Notes: generated from the sequence alone by a model not told the origin. 64,000 nt of DNA from Paenibacillus sp. PAMC 26794 (GCF_000316035.1 NZ_ANHX01000011.1:186001-250000), one strand, 5' to 3'. Shown: positions 14,865 through 23,632, counted from the first letter of the stretch. Program-made: numbers and translations.

Positions 14865-15645
14865 ACTGTCCTTCAATTGTTACGTTATCTTTTTTAGTAT
14901 CCGGACCGTCTGCTCTAAAACCAATAAATGAATCTTCAACCCTTGTTAATATACTTCGATCATCGCGCCAGATTAATCCTGAGTATGTTTTATCTAATAA
15001 TTTCTGTGTAAGCATGCCTGGTCCTATGTCTGATATAAGTGAGTGCGGCTCCTCACCTACAGTAGCAAAAACTATGTAATCATCACCAACTTCTTGAACT
15101 TTACCGTTTTGCCCATTTGATTCTAATTCTTTTGCATATTCCTCTAGGGTTGAAAACCCTTTATCTTTATACCTGTCAGGGGTGTAGTTTTTTGATTTGT
15201 GTACCATTGTATAACCAGGTTCTAAAACAACTGCTAATGATTCAGTATTTTGTCCTACTCCATCTAAAGTGATGTCCAGCTTATACTTCCCTGTATATGT
15301 AACGCTTGCTTTTTCTTTTACCAACTGAATAATTTCATCATCTGTAAGATTGATAATATCCCTCATATAAAGGTTTGCCCAGTTCGTATAAGCAGTTACT
15401 TCTCCGTTTGCAAAAACATAAACACCGTCAAAATAAGTCCTTCTTTCAGGATAAATATCCGTTGTAATCCAAACTGAATAATTTTCCAGTCCTTCACTTA
15501 GTGGCATGAAATCCTCTAGTGAATGGTCTTGAGGACCGTCTTGTCCCACTACATCGGCATCACTTTCTTTTCCTCCACAAGCTGCTAATAGCAATACAAC
15601 AGCCATTATTAGCGTTAGTAACATCCATTTCTTACGCAAAATCAT
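14863..15645 (-). CDS. Prophage lipoprotein (moron), 260 aa
   Basis: The N-terminus is a lipoprotein signal: basic MILRKKW, a hydrophobic core and the lipobox LLAACGG, so C23 would be lipidated and the protein anchored outside the membrane. The mature part is acidic with no recognised domain. It is a leftward single gene with its own terminator and AAGGAGGAG ribosome site, set between early and late operons. This is the layout of a moron expressed by the lysogen. Superinfection exclusion is a possible role, by analogy with other phage lipoproteins. Confidence 0.75.
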   Translation of the reverse strand: MILRKKWMLLTLIMAVVLLLAACGGKESDADVVGQDGPQDHSLEDFMPLSEGLENYSVWITTDIYPERRTYFDGVYVFANGEVTAYTNWANLYMRDIINLTDDEIIQLVKEKASVTYTGKYKLDITLDGVGQNTESLAVVLEPGYTMVHKSKNYTPDRYKDKGFSTLEEYAKELESNGQNGKVQEVGDDYIVFATVGEEPHSLISDIGPGMLTQKLLDKTYSGLIWRDDRSILTRVEDSFIGFRADGPDTKKDNVTIEGQ

Positions 15646-16077
15646 TTCTTTACTCCTCCTTGAGTTTCTAAACCTGTTGTAAACAAGTATTGTAACAACA
15701 CTAATATATCGGAAACTTTAATGGGAATTATTAGCTTTCGAAACATAAAAATTAAAAGTAGCCGCGTTGAAACATTATTCCCACAAATATTTGGGGTGGA
15801 TATAAGATCATTAACGCAATAAAATGATCCATCAGTTTAAAAGCGTATGACCGACCAATCTAAGAGCAGAGCAATATACGTAATGAAAATAGGAGCTTCG
15901 GCCCTTTTTACATTACGTATATTATGGAAAGGATGGCGCTTGCGGAGTGGGGGCGATTAACACATCTAGAAAATATGAAGTAAATACGCAATTATAGCAT
16001 GTTATCTTAAATACATATAAATAACGTAAATAAAAGGTCGCTCTCAGGAGCGGCCTTTTTGTATTGGAGGGAAGAGT
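15646..16077. other. Intergenic region with nested hairpins
   Basis: 432 bp without a credible gene. It holds the lipoprotein promoter region and a 13-bp perfect inverted repeat AATATACGTAATG (15873-15885) / CATTACGTATATT (15911-15923). The repeat encloses a smaller GGAGC-TTCG-GCCC hairpin with a T-run. A separate terminator follows at 16033-16060. Confidence 0.5.
16033..16060 (+). terminator. Terminator-like hairpin before the zinc protein
   Basis: AAAGGTCGCTC pairs with GAGCGGCCTTT and is followed by TTTTT. It lies just upstream of the ribosome site at 16066-16075, so it may end an unseen transcript or act as an attenuator. Confidence 0.6.
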
Positions 16078-16248
16078 ATGGATGGTCATTTTTACAGCAG
16101 AAATGAACCGGCTATTCCAAGAGTATCGGACAAGCAGCCGGAACAGTGTCGTGGGTGTGGATGGGGAACTTGGACAGGTGTAAATCAATTATGCATTATG
16201 CCACGGTGTTGGAAAGGATCAGAAGAGTCAAAGAAGGTGATTGAATGA
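16078..16248 (+). CDS. Small zinc-binding protein, 56 aa
   Basis: ATG 16078 follows TTGGAGGGAAGAGT. CRGC (24-27) and C39 with C44 (LCIMPRC) form a zinc site. The TGA overlaps the start of the recombinase gene (ATGA), so the two are coupled. Confidence 0.55.
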   Translation: MDGHFYSRNEPAIPRVSDKQPEQCRGCGWGTWTGVNQLCIMPRCWKGSEESKKVIE

Positions 16249-16805
16249 GAAAGGTACAACCAATTCGCGACGAACGTATTATAGATGGGATGAAGGAATA
16301 CTTCTATATACGAAGCATGCGTAATTACTTATTTTTTTGTATGGGTATATACAGCGGACTTCGTGTTTCTGACTTACTTAGTCTTAGAGTGTGGCAAACT
16401 AAGGGAACTCACATAAGCATGGTTGAGCAAAAGAACAAGCATGCTAAAACATTTATAATTCATCCAAGTATTCGATCAGATTTGGATGACTACACTGCGC
16501 ACATGTTCCCGAATGATTGTCTATTTCCAAGCCGCCAAGTTAAAACAGTAAGTCGAATGCGGAAACAGCCGATTGATCGAACCACTGCATATCGTTTTCT
16601 GAGTGAAGCAGCTCGTGAATTCAGATTGAAAGACATCGGTGTTCACTCGCTGCGGAAGACTTGGGCATACCGCCTTTATATGGACGATCCAGAGAATTTA
16701 GCGTTACTAATGGAGATGTTCGGACACATCGATCCAAGAGAGACTTTGGACTATATTGGGTTAACTCAGGACATGATGGACAGAGCAATTCTGAAATTAA
16801 GGTGA
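16245..16805 (+). CDS. Short tyrosine recombinase/XerD-like catalytic domain protein
   Basis: At 186 aa it is a bare tyrosine-recombinase catalytic domain: R40 in SGLRVSD, HSLR (H134, R137), H161 in FGHIDPRETLDYIG and Y170. The core-binding N-domain is missing. Genes like this sit just upstream of the terminase in many Gram-positive phages and are not the prophage integrase, which is at the right end here. A role in resolving or maturing phage DNA before packaging is plausible but unproven. Confidence 0.75.
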   Translation: MRKVQPIRDERIIDGMKEYFYIRSMRNYLFFCMGIYSGLRVSDLLSLRVWQTKGTHISMVEQKNKHAKTFIIHPSIRSDLDDYTAHMFPNDCLFPSRQVKTVSRMRKQPIDRTTAYRFLSEAAREFRLKDIGVHSLRKTWAYRLYMDDPENLALLMEMFGHIDPRETLDYIGLTQDMMDRAILKLR

Positions 16806-16806
16806 T

Positions 16807-16957
16807 ATGAGTGAAACATAAATCACCGTTTAGTGCACTCATTTAAATAATATGAGTACATTAGATGAAGAAACACGTTTTTTTATGCCTGAAATGAGTG
16901 AAACAGAATTACCTTTATGTTTCAGTCAACTTACATTATTTAGTGAATATGAGTACA
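16807..16957. promoter_or_regulatory. Cluster of ATGAGT repeats before terS
   Basis: ATGAGT occurs at 16807, 16852, 16894 and 16949, and inverted at 16837. The repeats ATGAGTGAAACA (16807, 16894) and ATGAGTACA (16852, 16949) extend it. Repeats just upstream of terS are typical of terminase recognition (pac or cos) sites; this is a candidate only. Confidence 0.4.
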
Positions 16958-16995
16958 GAACAACAGCCTACGATTCAGACGGAGGCTTATTTTGA
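16852..16995 (+). CDS. Possible small acidic protein, 47 aa
   Basis: ATG 16852 opens a frame of 47 acidic codons (MSTLDEETRFFMPEM...) with plausible codon use but no clear ribosome site. Two ATGAGT repeats lie inside it. It could instead be non-coding terminase-site DNA. Confidence 0.3.
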   Translation: MSTLDEETRFFMPEMSETELPLCFSQLTLFSEYEYRTTAYDSDGGLF

Positions 16996-17067
16996 TTCGT
17001 AACGTTTGACTATTACTGACCTTAAATAGGAATTCCAACTCAATTACATGAAAGTGGTGATAATTTT

Positions 17068-17796
17068 GTGAGCAGAAAACAGAATCCGAATCGGAAGAAA
17101 GCGTTCAAGATATGGAAAGATAGCGGCGCTGTGATGAAGCCGAAAGAGATTGCGGAAAAGTTGGGCATTACACCTGAATCAGTCCGAAAGTGGAAATCGC
17201 TTGATCAATGGGAAGGGAAGATGGCTAACGCTAAACCAGGTGCTCCTCGTGGCAATCAGAATGCTAAAGGTAACAGAGGGGGTAAAGGGGGGCCGCTGGG
17301 CAATCAGAAAGCTGTAACACATGGATTGTTCCGTAAGTTCGAGCCGCAAGATCCTGAGTACCTAGAACTCATAGATATTGTTCAGCAAATGGAACCGATA
17401 GATATGATCTGGCATAACATCACCCAGGGTTTCCGTAAAATCATTTGGGCGCAGCGTATTTTCTTCATCAAAGACAAAGAAGATATGACCAAAGAGTTGA
17501 AAAGAGAGAAACCAGGTGAGTATGGAGATGAATACGAATGGGAAATTCAATTCGCTTGGGATAAATACGCTAGTTTCATCAAGGCAGAGGCTACGGTCAT
17601 GCGTGAGATCAGGGGAGCTATCAAACAATTCCTTGATATCGCGCCGCAGGAAGATGAGCGAAGATTGAAACTGGATCAGATGCAGGCCAAAGTTGATAAA
17701 ACCCGCCTTGAGATTGAGAAACTTAAGAACGGCGATGGAGATACCGAGGATGATCTGATCGAAGATTGGGTAAAGGCGGTGGAAACTGGTGAGTAA
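17068..17796 (+). CDS. terS: Terminase small subunit
   Basis: An N-terminal helix-turn-helix (residues 20-50: KPKEIAEKLGITPESVRKWK) is followed by a glycine- and asparagine-rich linker (GAPRGNQNAKGNRGGKG) and a helical oligomerisation region. This is the standard layout of Gram-positive phage TerS, which recognises the packaging site and hands DNA to TerL. GTG 17068 is the only start that keeps the HTH. The 3' end overlaps terL by 8 bp. Confidence 0.92.
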   Translation: MSRKQNPNRKKAFKIWKDSGAVMKPKEIAEKLGITPESVRKWKSLDQWEGKMANAKPGAPRGNQNAKGNRGGKGGPLGNQKAVTHGLFRKFEPQDPEYLELIDIVQQMEPIDMIWHNITQGFRKIIWAQRIFFIKDKEDMTKELKREKPGEYGDEYEWEIQFAWDKYASFIKAEATVMREIRGAIKQFLDIAPQEDERRLKLDQMQAKVDKTRLEIEKLKNGDGDTEDDLIEDWVKAVETGE

Positions 17797-19243
17797 AGAG
17801 TCTCCGCAAACAAAACGCCGCTTTGCTGCATTCAAAAAACGCATTCCAGAGTACCGGAAGAACCCGGTTCTTTTTTGCGTGGAGCTACTGAAATTCACTC
17901 CTGATGAGTGGCAAGCAGAAGTGTTAATGGATATAGCGGGAAGCCCACGGGTGTCGGTGCGATCTGGACAAGGTGTTGGTAAGACCGGCCTTGAGGCTGC
18001 GGTGGCATTATGGTTCCTGTCGTGCTTCCCGTTTCCGAAGGTTATCTGTACTGCACCGACTCGTCAGCAGTTGCACGATGTCTTGTGGGCAGAGATTAGC
18101 AAGTGGCAAGAGAAAAGCCCTTTGCTCAAACGGATACTCAAGTGGACGAAGACTAAGATTTACATGAGAAATTACGAGGAGCGCTGGTTTGCTACAGCCC
18201 GGACAGCAACTAAGCCAGAAAACATGCAGGGTTTCCATGAAGACTACATGCTTTTCATTGTGGACGAAGCTTCCGGGGTTGAAGATCGTATCATGGAGGC
18301 TATCCTGGGAACGCTCTCAGGTGAATTCAATAAGCTGCTCATGTGTGGGAACCCAACTCGGACCAGTGGTGTATTCTATGACTCTCACAACCGAGACCGT
18401 GCGGATTACAATACACATAAAGTGTCCTGCTTAAACAGTCCTCGAACAAGCAAAGAGAACATAGCTATGCTTGAACGAAAGTATGGAAAAGGTTCTGATG
18501 TATGGCGTGTACGGGTGGAAGGGGAATTCCCTCGTGGAGAATCTGAAACTTTCATTGCTTTAGAAGTGGCTGAATTTGCTGCCAAAGATGTAACCCTAGA
18601 ACCGATAGGAGATATCCTGACCATCGGCTGTGACGTTGCCCGTTTTGGTGATGACGAGACGTCAATGTACGCGGGGATAGGTCCTGTAACAGTTGGGCAT
18701 CATCATCATTTCAAGAAAGATACAATGGTTACTGCTGGCTGGGTGTTGAATTTGATAAGAGAATTGTTGCCACAGTACCCAGAAGTCGTTCATACGAGAA
18801 TCAGAATAGATGATACCGGTGTAGGTGGTGGTGTCACGGATCGTTTGAATGAGGTTATAGCAGAAGAAGGACTCCCGTATGAAGTCATTCCAATTAACAA
18901 TGGATCATCATCTTTGGATGAACATTATGGAAACCTGGGCGCTGAAATGTGGGCTTATATAAAGGGGCAACTGGAACAAAATATGAGCAATTATATGAAC
19001 AATGAGCAGGCAGTCCTACAACTTCCTGATGATGATATACTCACTTCTCAATTGACTACAAGAAAATGGTCAATGACCAGTAAGGGGAAGATACTCCTTG
19101 AAAGCAAGAAGGACATGAAAAAACGTGGTCTCAAGTCACCAGATAGAGCGGACGCATATGTTCTCACCTTCGGTGAATATATGCTGGGAGCACATCAATC
19201 TATAATGCTTCCGTCAATAAGTAGTGTGTCAATAAAAAGATAA
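17789..19243 (+). CDS. terL: Terminase large subunit
   Basis: This is the packaging motor and nuclease. Walker A is GQGVGKT (60-66) and Walker B is LFIVDE (155-160). The RNase H-like nuclease centre has D282 in GCDVARFGDDE, the IRIDD pair near 341 and a late aspartate in DRADAY (D455). The length of 484 aa is complete. In related phages a ParB-domain gene often lies between terS and terL; here they overlap directly and ParB remnants occur downstream instead. The last 187 bp recur, diverged, at 25337-25523. Confidence 0.95.
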   Translation: MSKESPQTKRRFAAFKKRIPEYRKNPVLFCVELLKFTPDEWQAEVLMDIAGSPRVSVRSGQGVGKTGLEAAVALWFLSCFPFPKVICTAPTRQQLHDVLWAEISKWQEKSPLLKRILKWTKTKIYMRNYEERWFATARTATKPENMQGFHEDYMLFIVDEASGVEDRIMEAILGTLSGEFNKLLMCGNPTRTSGVFYDSHNRDRADYNTHKVSCLNSPRTSKENIAMLERKYGKGSDVWRVRVEGEFPRGESETFIALEVAEFAAKDVTLEPIGDILTIGCDVARFGDDETSMYAGIGPVTVGHHHHFKKDTMVTAGWVLNLIRELLPQYPEVVHTRIRIDDTGVGGGVTDRLNEVIAEEGLPYEVIPINNGSSSLDEHYGNLGAEMWAYIKGQLEQNMSNYMNNEQAVLQLPDDDILTSQLTTRKWSMTSKGKILLESKKDMKKRGLKSPDRADAYVLTFGEYMLGAHQSIMLPSISSVSIKR

Positions 19244-19729
19244 ACTGAAGATTAAATCTCCCAATCATATAGTGGGGATAATAAAAAAGAGCATAGCATC
19301 ACCTTCAAGGATTGTGGGATGCTATGGCCCACGAAAGTGACGTTAAATTGACGATATGTTTGCAATCGAATGACCCTGAAACAGCAATAAATTAGGCACA
19401 TAGAGAAGTTAAGCCCTCTCCAGTGTGCCTAGTGCTCGTTACAGTACTAGGCACACTGGAGAGGGCCCGACAAGAATCTTTTGAAATCTTGAAGATGTGG
19501 CGTTGTGGATGTGGGGAAAGCGGGTAAGATCACCGTTAAAAATATATATCATAAGTAAACTGAAAAACAATTTGAAAACGACGCAAAAACGTGTTTTTTT
19601 GTAACTCATGAGTTTTATTTATGTATCTCTAGGTATATTGATCTGTATTAGGATTACGTTTATAGGAAAAATGTGCTATTATATTCTCGTAAATTGTCTT
19701 ATTTACTATTTTTAAACCTTGGGGGAAAA
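19244..19729. other. Left edge of the accessory island
   Basis: 486 bp with no credible gene. A weak hairpin (CATAGCATC / GATGCTATG) lies at about 19292-19341 and a very strong one at 19413-19466. The AT-rich part from 19550 probably carries the promoter of the following operon. Confidence 0.5.
19413..19466. repeat. Perfect 21-bp inverted repeat (extends to 24 bp in RNA)
   Basis: GCCCTCTCCAGTGTGCCTAGT (19413-19433, written here in two parts: GCCCTCTCCAG and TGTGCCTAGT) is exactly complementary to 19446-19466. C-G, T-A and one G-T pair extend the stem to a six-base loop. There is no T-run on either side, so it is not a classical terminator. It is the longest perfect palindrome I noticed in the window. 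Confidence 0.7.
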
Positions 19730-21046
19730 ATGATGCAATTACTAACCGAAAGTTATGCGATTACTGGGGCATGGGTTGTTAACACGTATAAGTCTATTCA
19801 AAGTTTCAATCTAAATGAAGCAGTCTTCGATCCATACGAATCAGTTATTATTTCTGCAAAGGTTAGTATGCTGTTGTCTCCTATGCGAAGATTGGGTAGA
19901 GTAAATGCTACTCAATTTGATATTTACAGGAAAATGGCAGGATTAAAACCTAGAGAATGCACTGATGTATTAAAAATTCTTGAACAGATGGAAGCAGTAC
20001 AAATAAGCTGGAGTGGTTCTGCTTTAGATGATGTTCCTCTGACTTCTATAACAGTGAGAAAAACCGATAAAGTGGACATCCTTTCAGTAACAGGAGAGCT
20101 ATTCGAAAAGCTAAATCCTAGTGTCCAAGCTAAGTTGACCATTCATATGTTGCAAGAAACTTTAAAAATTCCGATACCAAAAGATTTATTGATTGATTTG
20201 CTAACCCATAAAGGATATCCAGAGCAACTGATTAAAATAACGTTAAAACATATGCTTGTTTTAAATATTTTATCGGAGACAAAGGATACAATCCAGGGCA
20301 ACGCATTAATTTATAATCCTAATGCTTTTCAAGCAAACGCAAGTGATGTGTTTGTGACAATAAATGATTTGAATCCTAATGAAAAACAAGAAGCACTTGA
20401 TATTTTGGAGCATGTAAGATCTAATCCTGGTACTCCTCTACGCAGTGATTTCAATCAAAATACGGTGGGACTACTTATTAAGTGTGGATTAATTGATTCA
20501 TCTCGTATTGTAACAAGTAGAGGGAAAATGAAGCAAGACTTTGTTACAGCGCCATATATTTGGGGAGCTTTAGGAGCAAACGAATTAAGCAGTGATGTAT
20601 TAGATGATGCTAAATTGTTCCTAAATTGTTTGAGGTTTGGCCAACTGTTTTCACAAACTGGTAGAGGGAGAATAAATGATCCTTCAGTTTTGATTAATGC
20701 TCTCCTTGAAAAAGGGACAGTTGGTCCTGCAACGGCAATCGGTGAGGACTACCCGATGCCTTTAGCACGAGGTATAGTTAGTGTAGTAGAATCTAGACTG
20801 CAGCCAGGTAGATACTTCATGGAATTAAAAAAAGAAGATGTTGTTCAAACAGTGTATGAGGTTCTTGATACAAAAGGCGTCTTACCTACTCCAATTAATG
20901 ATGCAGAAATTGCTACAAAATTGAAGCAGCAAGGAAATTTCATTTCATCGGAACAAGTTCGAATTACAAGTCCGCTGCCAGCCCAATTGGAACAAGAACG
21001 AGATAGTCTTGTGTTTTGTTTACGTACACATCGTAAGGGGCGATAA
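19730..21046 (+). CDS. Unknown cargo protein, 438 aa, first gene of a two-gene operon
   Basis: Not recognised. ATG 19730 follows TTGGGGG and an AT-rich promoter region. The middle of the protein has winged-helix-like features: FDIYRKMAGLKPRECTDVL followed by LEQMEAVQISWSG, and a second helical repeat near 150-200. The C-terminal half is mixed alpha-beta. There is no membrane segment or catalytic motif. One base separates it from the PD-(D/E)XK-like gene, so the two products probably work together. I infer a defence or anti-phage module from the island context. Confidence 0.6.
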   Translation: MMQLLTESYAITGAWVVNTYKSIQSFNLNEAVFDPYESVIISAKVSMLLSPMRRLGRVNATQFDIYRKMAGLKPRECTDVLKILEQMEAVQISWSGSALDDVPLTSITVRKTDKVDILSVTGELFEKLNPSVQAKLTIHMLQETLKIPIPKDLLIDLLTHKGYPEQLIKITLKHMLVLNILSETKDTIQGNALIYNPNAFQANASDVFVTINDLNPNEKQEALDILEHVRSNPGTPLRSDFNQNTVGLLIKCGLIDSSRIVTSRGKMKQDFVTAPYIWGALGANELSSDVLDDAKLFLNCLRFGQLFSQTGRGRINDPSVLINALLEKGTVGPATAIGEDYPMPLARGIVSVVESRLQPGRYFMELKKEDVVQTVYEVLDTKGVLPTPINDAEIATKLKQQGNFISSEQVRITSPLPAQLEQERDSLVFCLRTHRKGR

Positions 21047-21047
21047 C

Positions 21048-22796
21048 ATGAAAAAGGATTTTAAACCTAAAAGTCTTAGAAAAAAGCAAGATAAAATAAA
21101 TGTGTCAGAAAATGATAATCAAAATAGTAAAAAAGCAACTAAAACAGTAAGTGTACTCCCTGTAAAGGAGAGCCATGTAGAGGACACACCTTTAGAGAAA
21201 GAGAGCCATGTAGAGGACACACCTTTAGAGAAAGAGAGTCATGTAGAGGACACACCTTTAGAGAAAGAGAGCCATGTAGAGGACACACCTTTAGAGAAAG
21301 AGAGTCATGTAGAGGACACACCTTTAGAGAAAGAGAGCCATGTAGAGGACACACCTTTAGAGAAAGAGAGTCATGTAGAGGACACACCTTTAGAGAAAGA
21401 GAGTCATGTAGAGGACACACCTTTAGAGAAAGAGAGCCATGTAGAGGACACACCTTTAGAGAAAGAGAGTCATGTAGAGGACGCCTCTACAGGGAGGGAG
21501 AGCTCTGTAGAAGACAGTATTTTAGCGAATTCCCCCCCTTTTGAGGATGCTTCGACAAAAAGATCAACTCTTGAGAGTAACAGCGGTAAAAGATATGAAG
21601 CTGAGAAAGTGGAAACTAAGCAAGTGGGAGCTAAGTCTAGTGAAAGTTCTGTGACTATCGGTACAAGAATTCCACGAGTTCAGCTAGTAATTGGAGACCC
21701 ACTGGAATACAGAGTTGCTAGAATGTTTATGATGCAAGGATATTTTGTTAGACGAGGAATCAATATCTACACTACAGGATACATTGATACTGCAACTGAT
21801 GTAGATGTTCTAGCAATTAAATATTCGGATTCATTTGGTAGAGTTATGGCGATTTCTGAATGTAAGTCCGGTGAAAGTAAACCTCTAGATAGAATCTTCT
21901 GGTTATCTGGATTGAAGAATTATTTAAATGCCAACAGGGCCTTGTTAGTAAGAAAGCCAACACGTTGGAATATCAAAGACTTTGCGAAAGAGACAGGCGT
22001 TGAAGTTATTGACAATGATTATATAGATAAGCTAGAAGAAATCTTAGAAATAAACAAGGATAAATGGTTAGGTTATACAGATAGAGAATTTTTTGTTCAA
22101 AGAAAGAATGCATGGAATGAAATTTTAAGAAAAGATCCTCTACTTAGTGAACTGTTCCATACATTAAGTGGAGAAGCAAGATTTAATGAGCCATTTGGTG
22201 CAATAAATTATTATGTACACCACATGAGATCATTAACAAAACTTTATCACCGTACAGGCTATGGTGATAAAAAATCATTGATTAAGTATTTACTAGCAGA
22301 TGCATCGTCACAATTAATTATATTTTTTATGGAGATATGCAAATCAACGTTTGATTTGACATCTACCGATAGGAAGGGATTTGTTTCTAAAAAATTAACT
22401 CATGGTGAAATGGATCCAAGTCTAACTCAAAGAATATTCGATCATGCATACTACCTTTCAAAACAAGCTGCATCATATTATTCAGGGGAACCAGTAGAAA
22501 TGGATCGGAGCATGTTTAGTATGCCTGAGCCTGATTATTCTGATGATTTGATCGCGTTTATAGAATATCTTATTTCTAGAATGTCTTTTGTGTCGCATCT
22601 ACCTTACAGTTGTGATCTACTATTAGCAGAATCTTTTGTGAAGGATAATTATCATTTTAAGCTTAAGGACAATATTGACAGCACCTTGCTTGTTAGAACT
22701 TTACAGGGGTTAGACCAGTATATAAAAATGTTAGTGAAGTTAGACTGTTTGCCTATTCAAGTTCTGGATATTATAGGAAAGCAGTTAAATAAGTAA
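21048..22796 (+). CDS. PD-(D/E)XK nuclease-like protein with 33-bp tandem repeats, 582 aa
   Basis: ATG 21048 follows AAGGGG. Residues 1-40 are basic. Residues 41-150 are nine exact copies of ESHVEDTPLEK plus a diverged tenth, a flexible acidic linker. From about residue 215 a restriction-endonuclease-like fold begins: GDPLEYRVARMFMMQGYFV, then D251/D253 (TDVDVLAI), 17 residues, and E271-C-K273, with a following LKNYL helix. The C-terminal 250 residues are helical and unassigned. D...ECK is the nuclease signature of Mrr/NERD-like enzymes, so I predict DNA or RNA cleavage triggered through its operon partner. Confidence 0.65.
   Translation: MKKDFKPKSLRKKQDKINVSENDNQNSKKATKTVSVLPVKESHVEDTPLEKESHVEDTPLEKESHVEDTPLEKESHVEDTPLEKESHVEDTPLEKESHVEDTPLEKESHVEDTPLEKESHVEDTPLEKESHVEDTPLEKESHVEDASTGRESSVEDSILANSPPFEDASTKRSTLESNSGKRYEAEKVETKQVGAKSSESSVTIGTRIPRVQLVIGDPLEYRVARMFMMQGYFVRRGINIYTTGYIDTATDVDVLAIKYSDSFGRVMAISECKSGESKPLDRIFWLSGLKNYLNANRALLVRKPTRWNIKDFAKETGVEVIDNDYIDKLEEILEINKDKWLGYTDREFFVQRKNAWNEILRKDPLLSELFHTLSGEARFNEPFGAINYYVHHMRSLTKLYHRTGYGDKKSLIKYLLADASSQLIIFFMEICKSTFDLTSTDRKGFVSKKLTHGEMDPSLTQRIFDHAYYLSKQAASYYSGEPVEMDRSMFSMPEPDYSDDLIAFIEYLISRMSFVSHLPYSCDLLLAESFVKDNYHFKLKDNIDSTLLVRTLQGLDQYIKMLVKLDCLPIQVLDIIGKQLNK
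21168..21497 (+). repeat. Ten 33-bp tandem repeats within the nuclease-like gene
   Basis: The unit starts GAGAGYCATGTAGAGGACAC and is 33 bp long, so copy changes keep the frame. Nine units are full and the tenth diverges after GTAGAGGAC. The only variation among the nine is C or T at the sixth base, in a partly alternating order, which suggests recent slippage or dimer duplication. Confidence 0.9.
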
Positions 22797-22804
22797 AACA
22801 AAAG

Positions 22805-22834
22805 AGAGACGTCACATTAAGGCGTCTTTTTTGT
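22805..22834 (+). terminator. Terminator of the two-gene cargo operon
   Basis: AGACG (22807-22811) pairs with CGTCT (22823-22827) followed by a T-run. It lies just after the nuclease-like gene, closing the operon. Confidence 0.7.
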
Positions 22835-22983
22835 ATCCAAAAGGAGGCTGCATCATATGGAAGATACATTCGTCTAGGGTAATTCTACAAAATAGATTCA
22901 TCAAAGACTTATAAAACGAAGCATCCGCGGAGAGGAAACACATTCAAAATGTCGAAATATGAATATCTAAGGAGAGTGATTAT

Positions 22984-23373
22984 GTGAATCCAAATCAAGA
23001 GAAAGATCAATTAATCAATACACTATATCATTTCAAACGGATCATGCATTTTTCTTATTCTGATGCATGTGAGGCTTATAATACATTGGAGAAGCATGAT
23101 GAAACGACGATTTATATCGTTGCTCAAGGTTACTTGTCCATGTCTCAACAATGCCATATAGAGTTGTTAAGAATTTATCGGGAGAAGGAATTGGACCGAG
23201 GAGAAATAGAAAGTTATATTAAAGCTTATGAAAGTTATATCTTTGAGTTAAAACAAGTCATTACTGACAAGGATACAAACACATCTTGGTTAAGCAGCAC
23301 GCATGACAGTTTAATTGAAGCATGGAAATCAACTGATGCGTTCATTCAACAGTGGATCAATAATACGATTTAG
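22984..23373 (+). CDS. Hypothetical cargo protein, 129 aa
   Basis: GTG 22984 follows TAAGGAGAGTGATTAT. The protein is all-helical (EKDQLINTLYHFKRIM, YIKAYESYIFELKQVI) with no recognised motif. It has its own terminator (AGCACC/GGTGCT), so it is a single-gene unit. Confidence 0.55.
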   Translation: MNPNQEKDQLINTLYHFKRIMHFSYSDACEAYNTLEKHDETTIYIVAQGYLSMSQQCHIELLRIYREKELDRGEIESYIKAYESYIFELKQVITDKDTNTSWLSSTHDSLIEAWKSTDAFIQQWINNTI

Positions 23374-23380
23374 TATCACT

Positions 23381-23408
23381 AGCACCCATCGTGGTGCTTT
23401 TTCTTTTG
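23381..23408 (+). terminator. Terminator
   Basis: AGCACC pairs with GGTGCT around a short loop and is followed by TTTTTCTTTT. Confidence 0.75.
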
Positions 23409-23571
23409 CCTTCATATGACAGAATGTGAGCCGTTCTGAGCTCGTTTATATGAGAACGTTCGGTTTGCAAGGGATCAGTCGATTGAAGAGCGGAAGACAG
23501 CGTCTGAGCGAGCGTACGCATGCATATGATGGTCACTTAACATTGAAACCAACTCAACAAAAATAAGGTTC

Positions 23572-23605
23572 TTGACTTCATTCTTTTAATTGTATGATAC
23601 TGGAA
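23572..23605 (+). promoter_or_regulatory. Cargo promoter, shared motif copy 1
   Basis: TTGACT (23572-23577), a 17-bp spacer, then TGATACTGGAA (23595-23605). The same -35-like and TGATACTGGAA elements recur at 24360-24392 ahead of another cargo gene. Confidence 0.5.
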
Positions 23606-23632
23606 ATATAATTTGGAAATGGGGTGATGGTG

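Noticed and set aside
16245..16805. Short recombinase as the prophage integrase
   Set aside because: It lacks the core- and arm-binding domains and lies beside the terminase; a full-type integrase is present at the right end.
21139..21453. Leftward 104-aa repeated reading frame
   Set aside because: It is the mirror of the 33-bp repeats in the nuclease-like gene; it has no ribosome site and would not exist without the repeats.
21168..21497. Possible CRISPR array
   Set aside because: Repeats are directly contiguous with no spacers and encode an in-frame peptide, so it is a coding tandem repeat.
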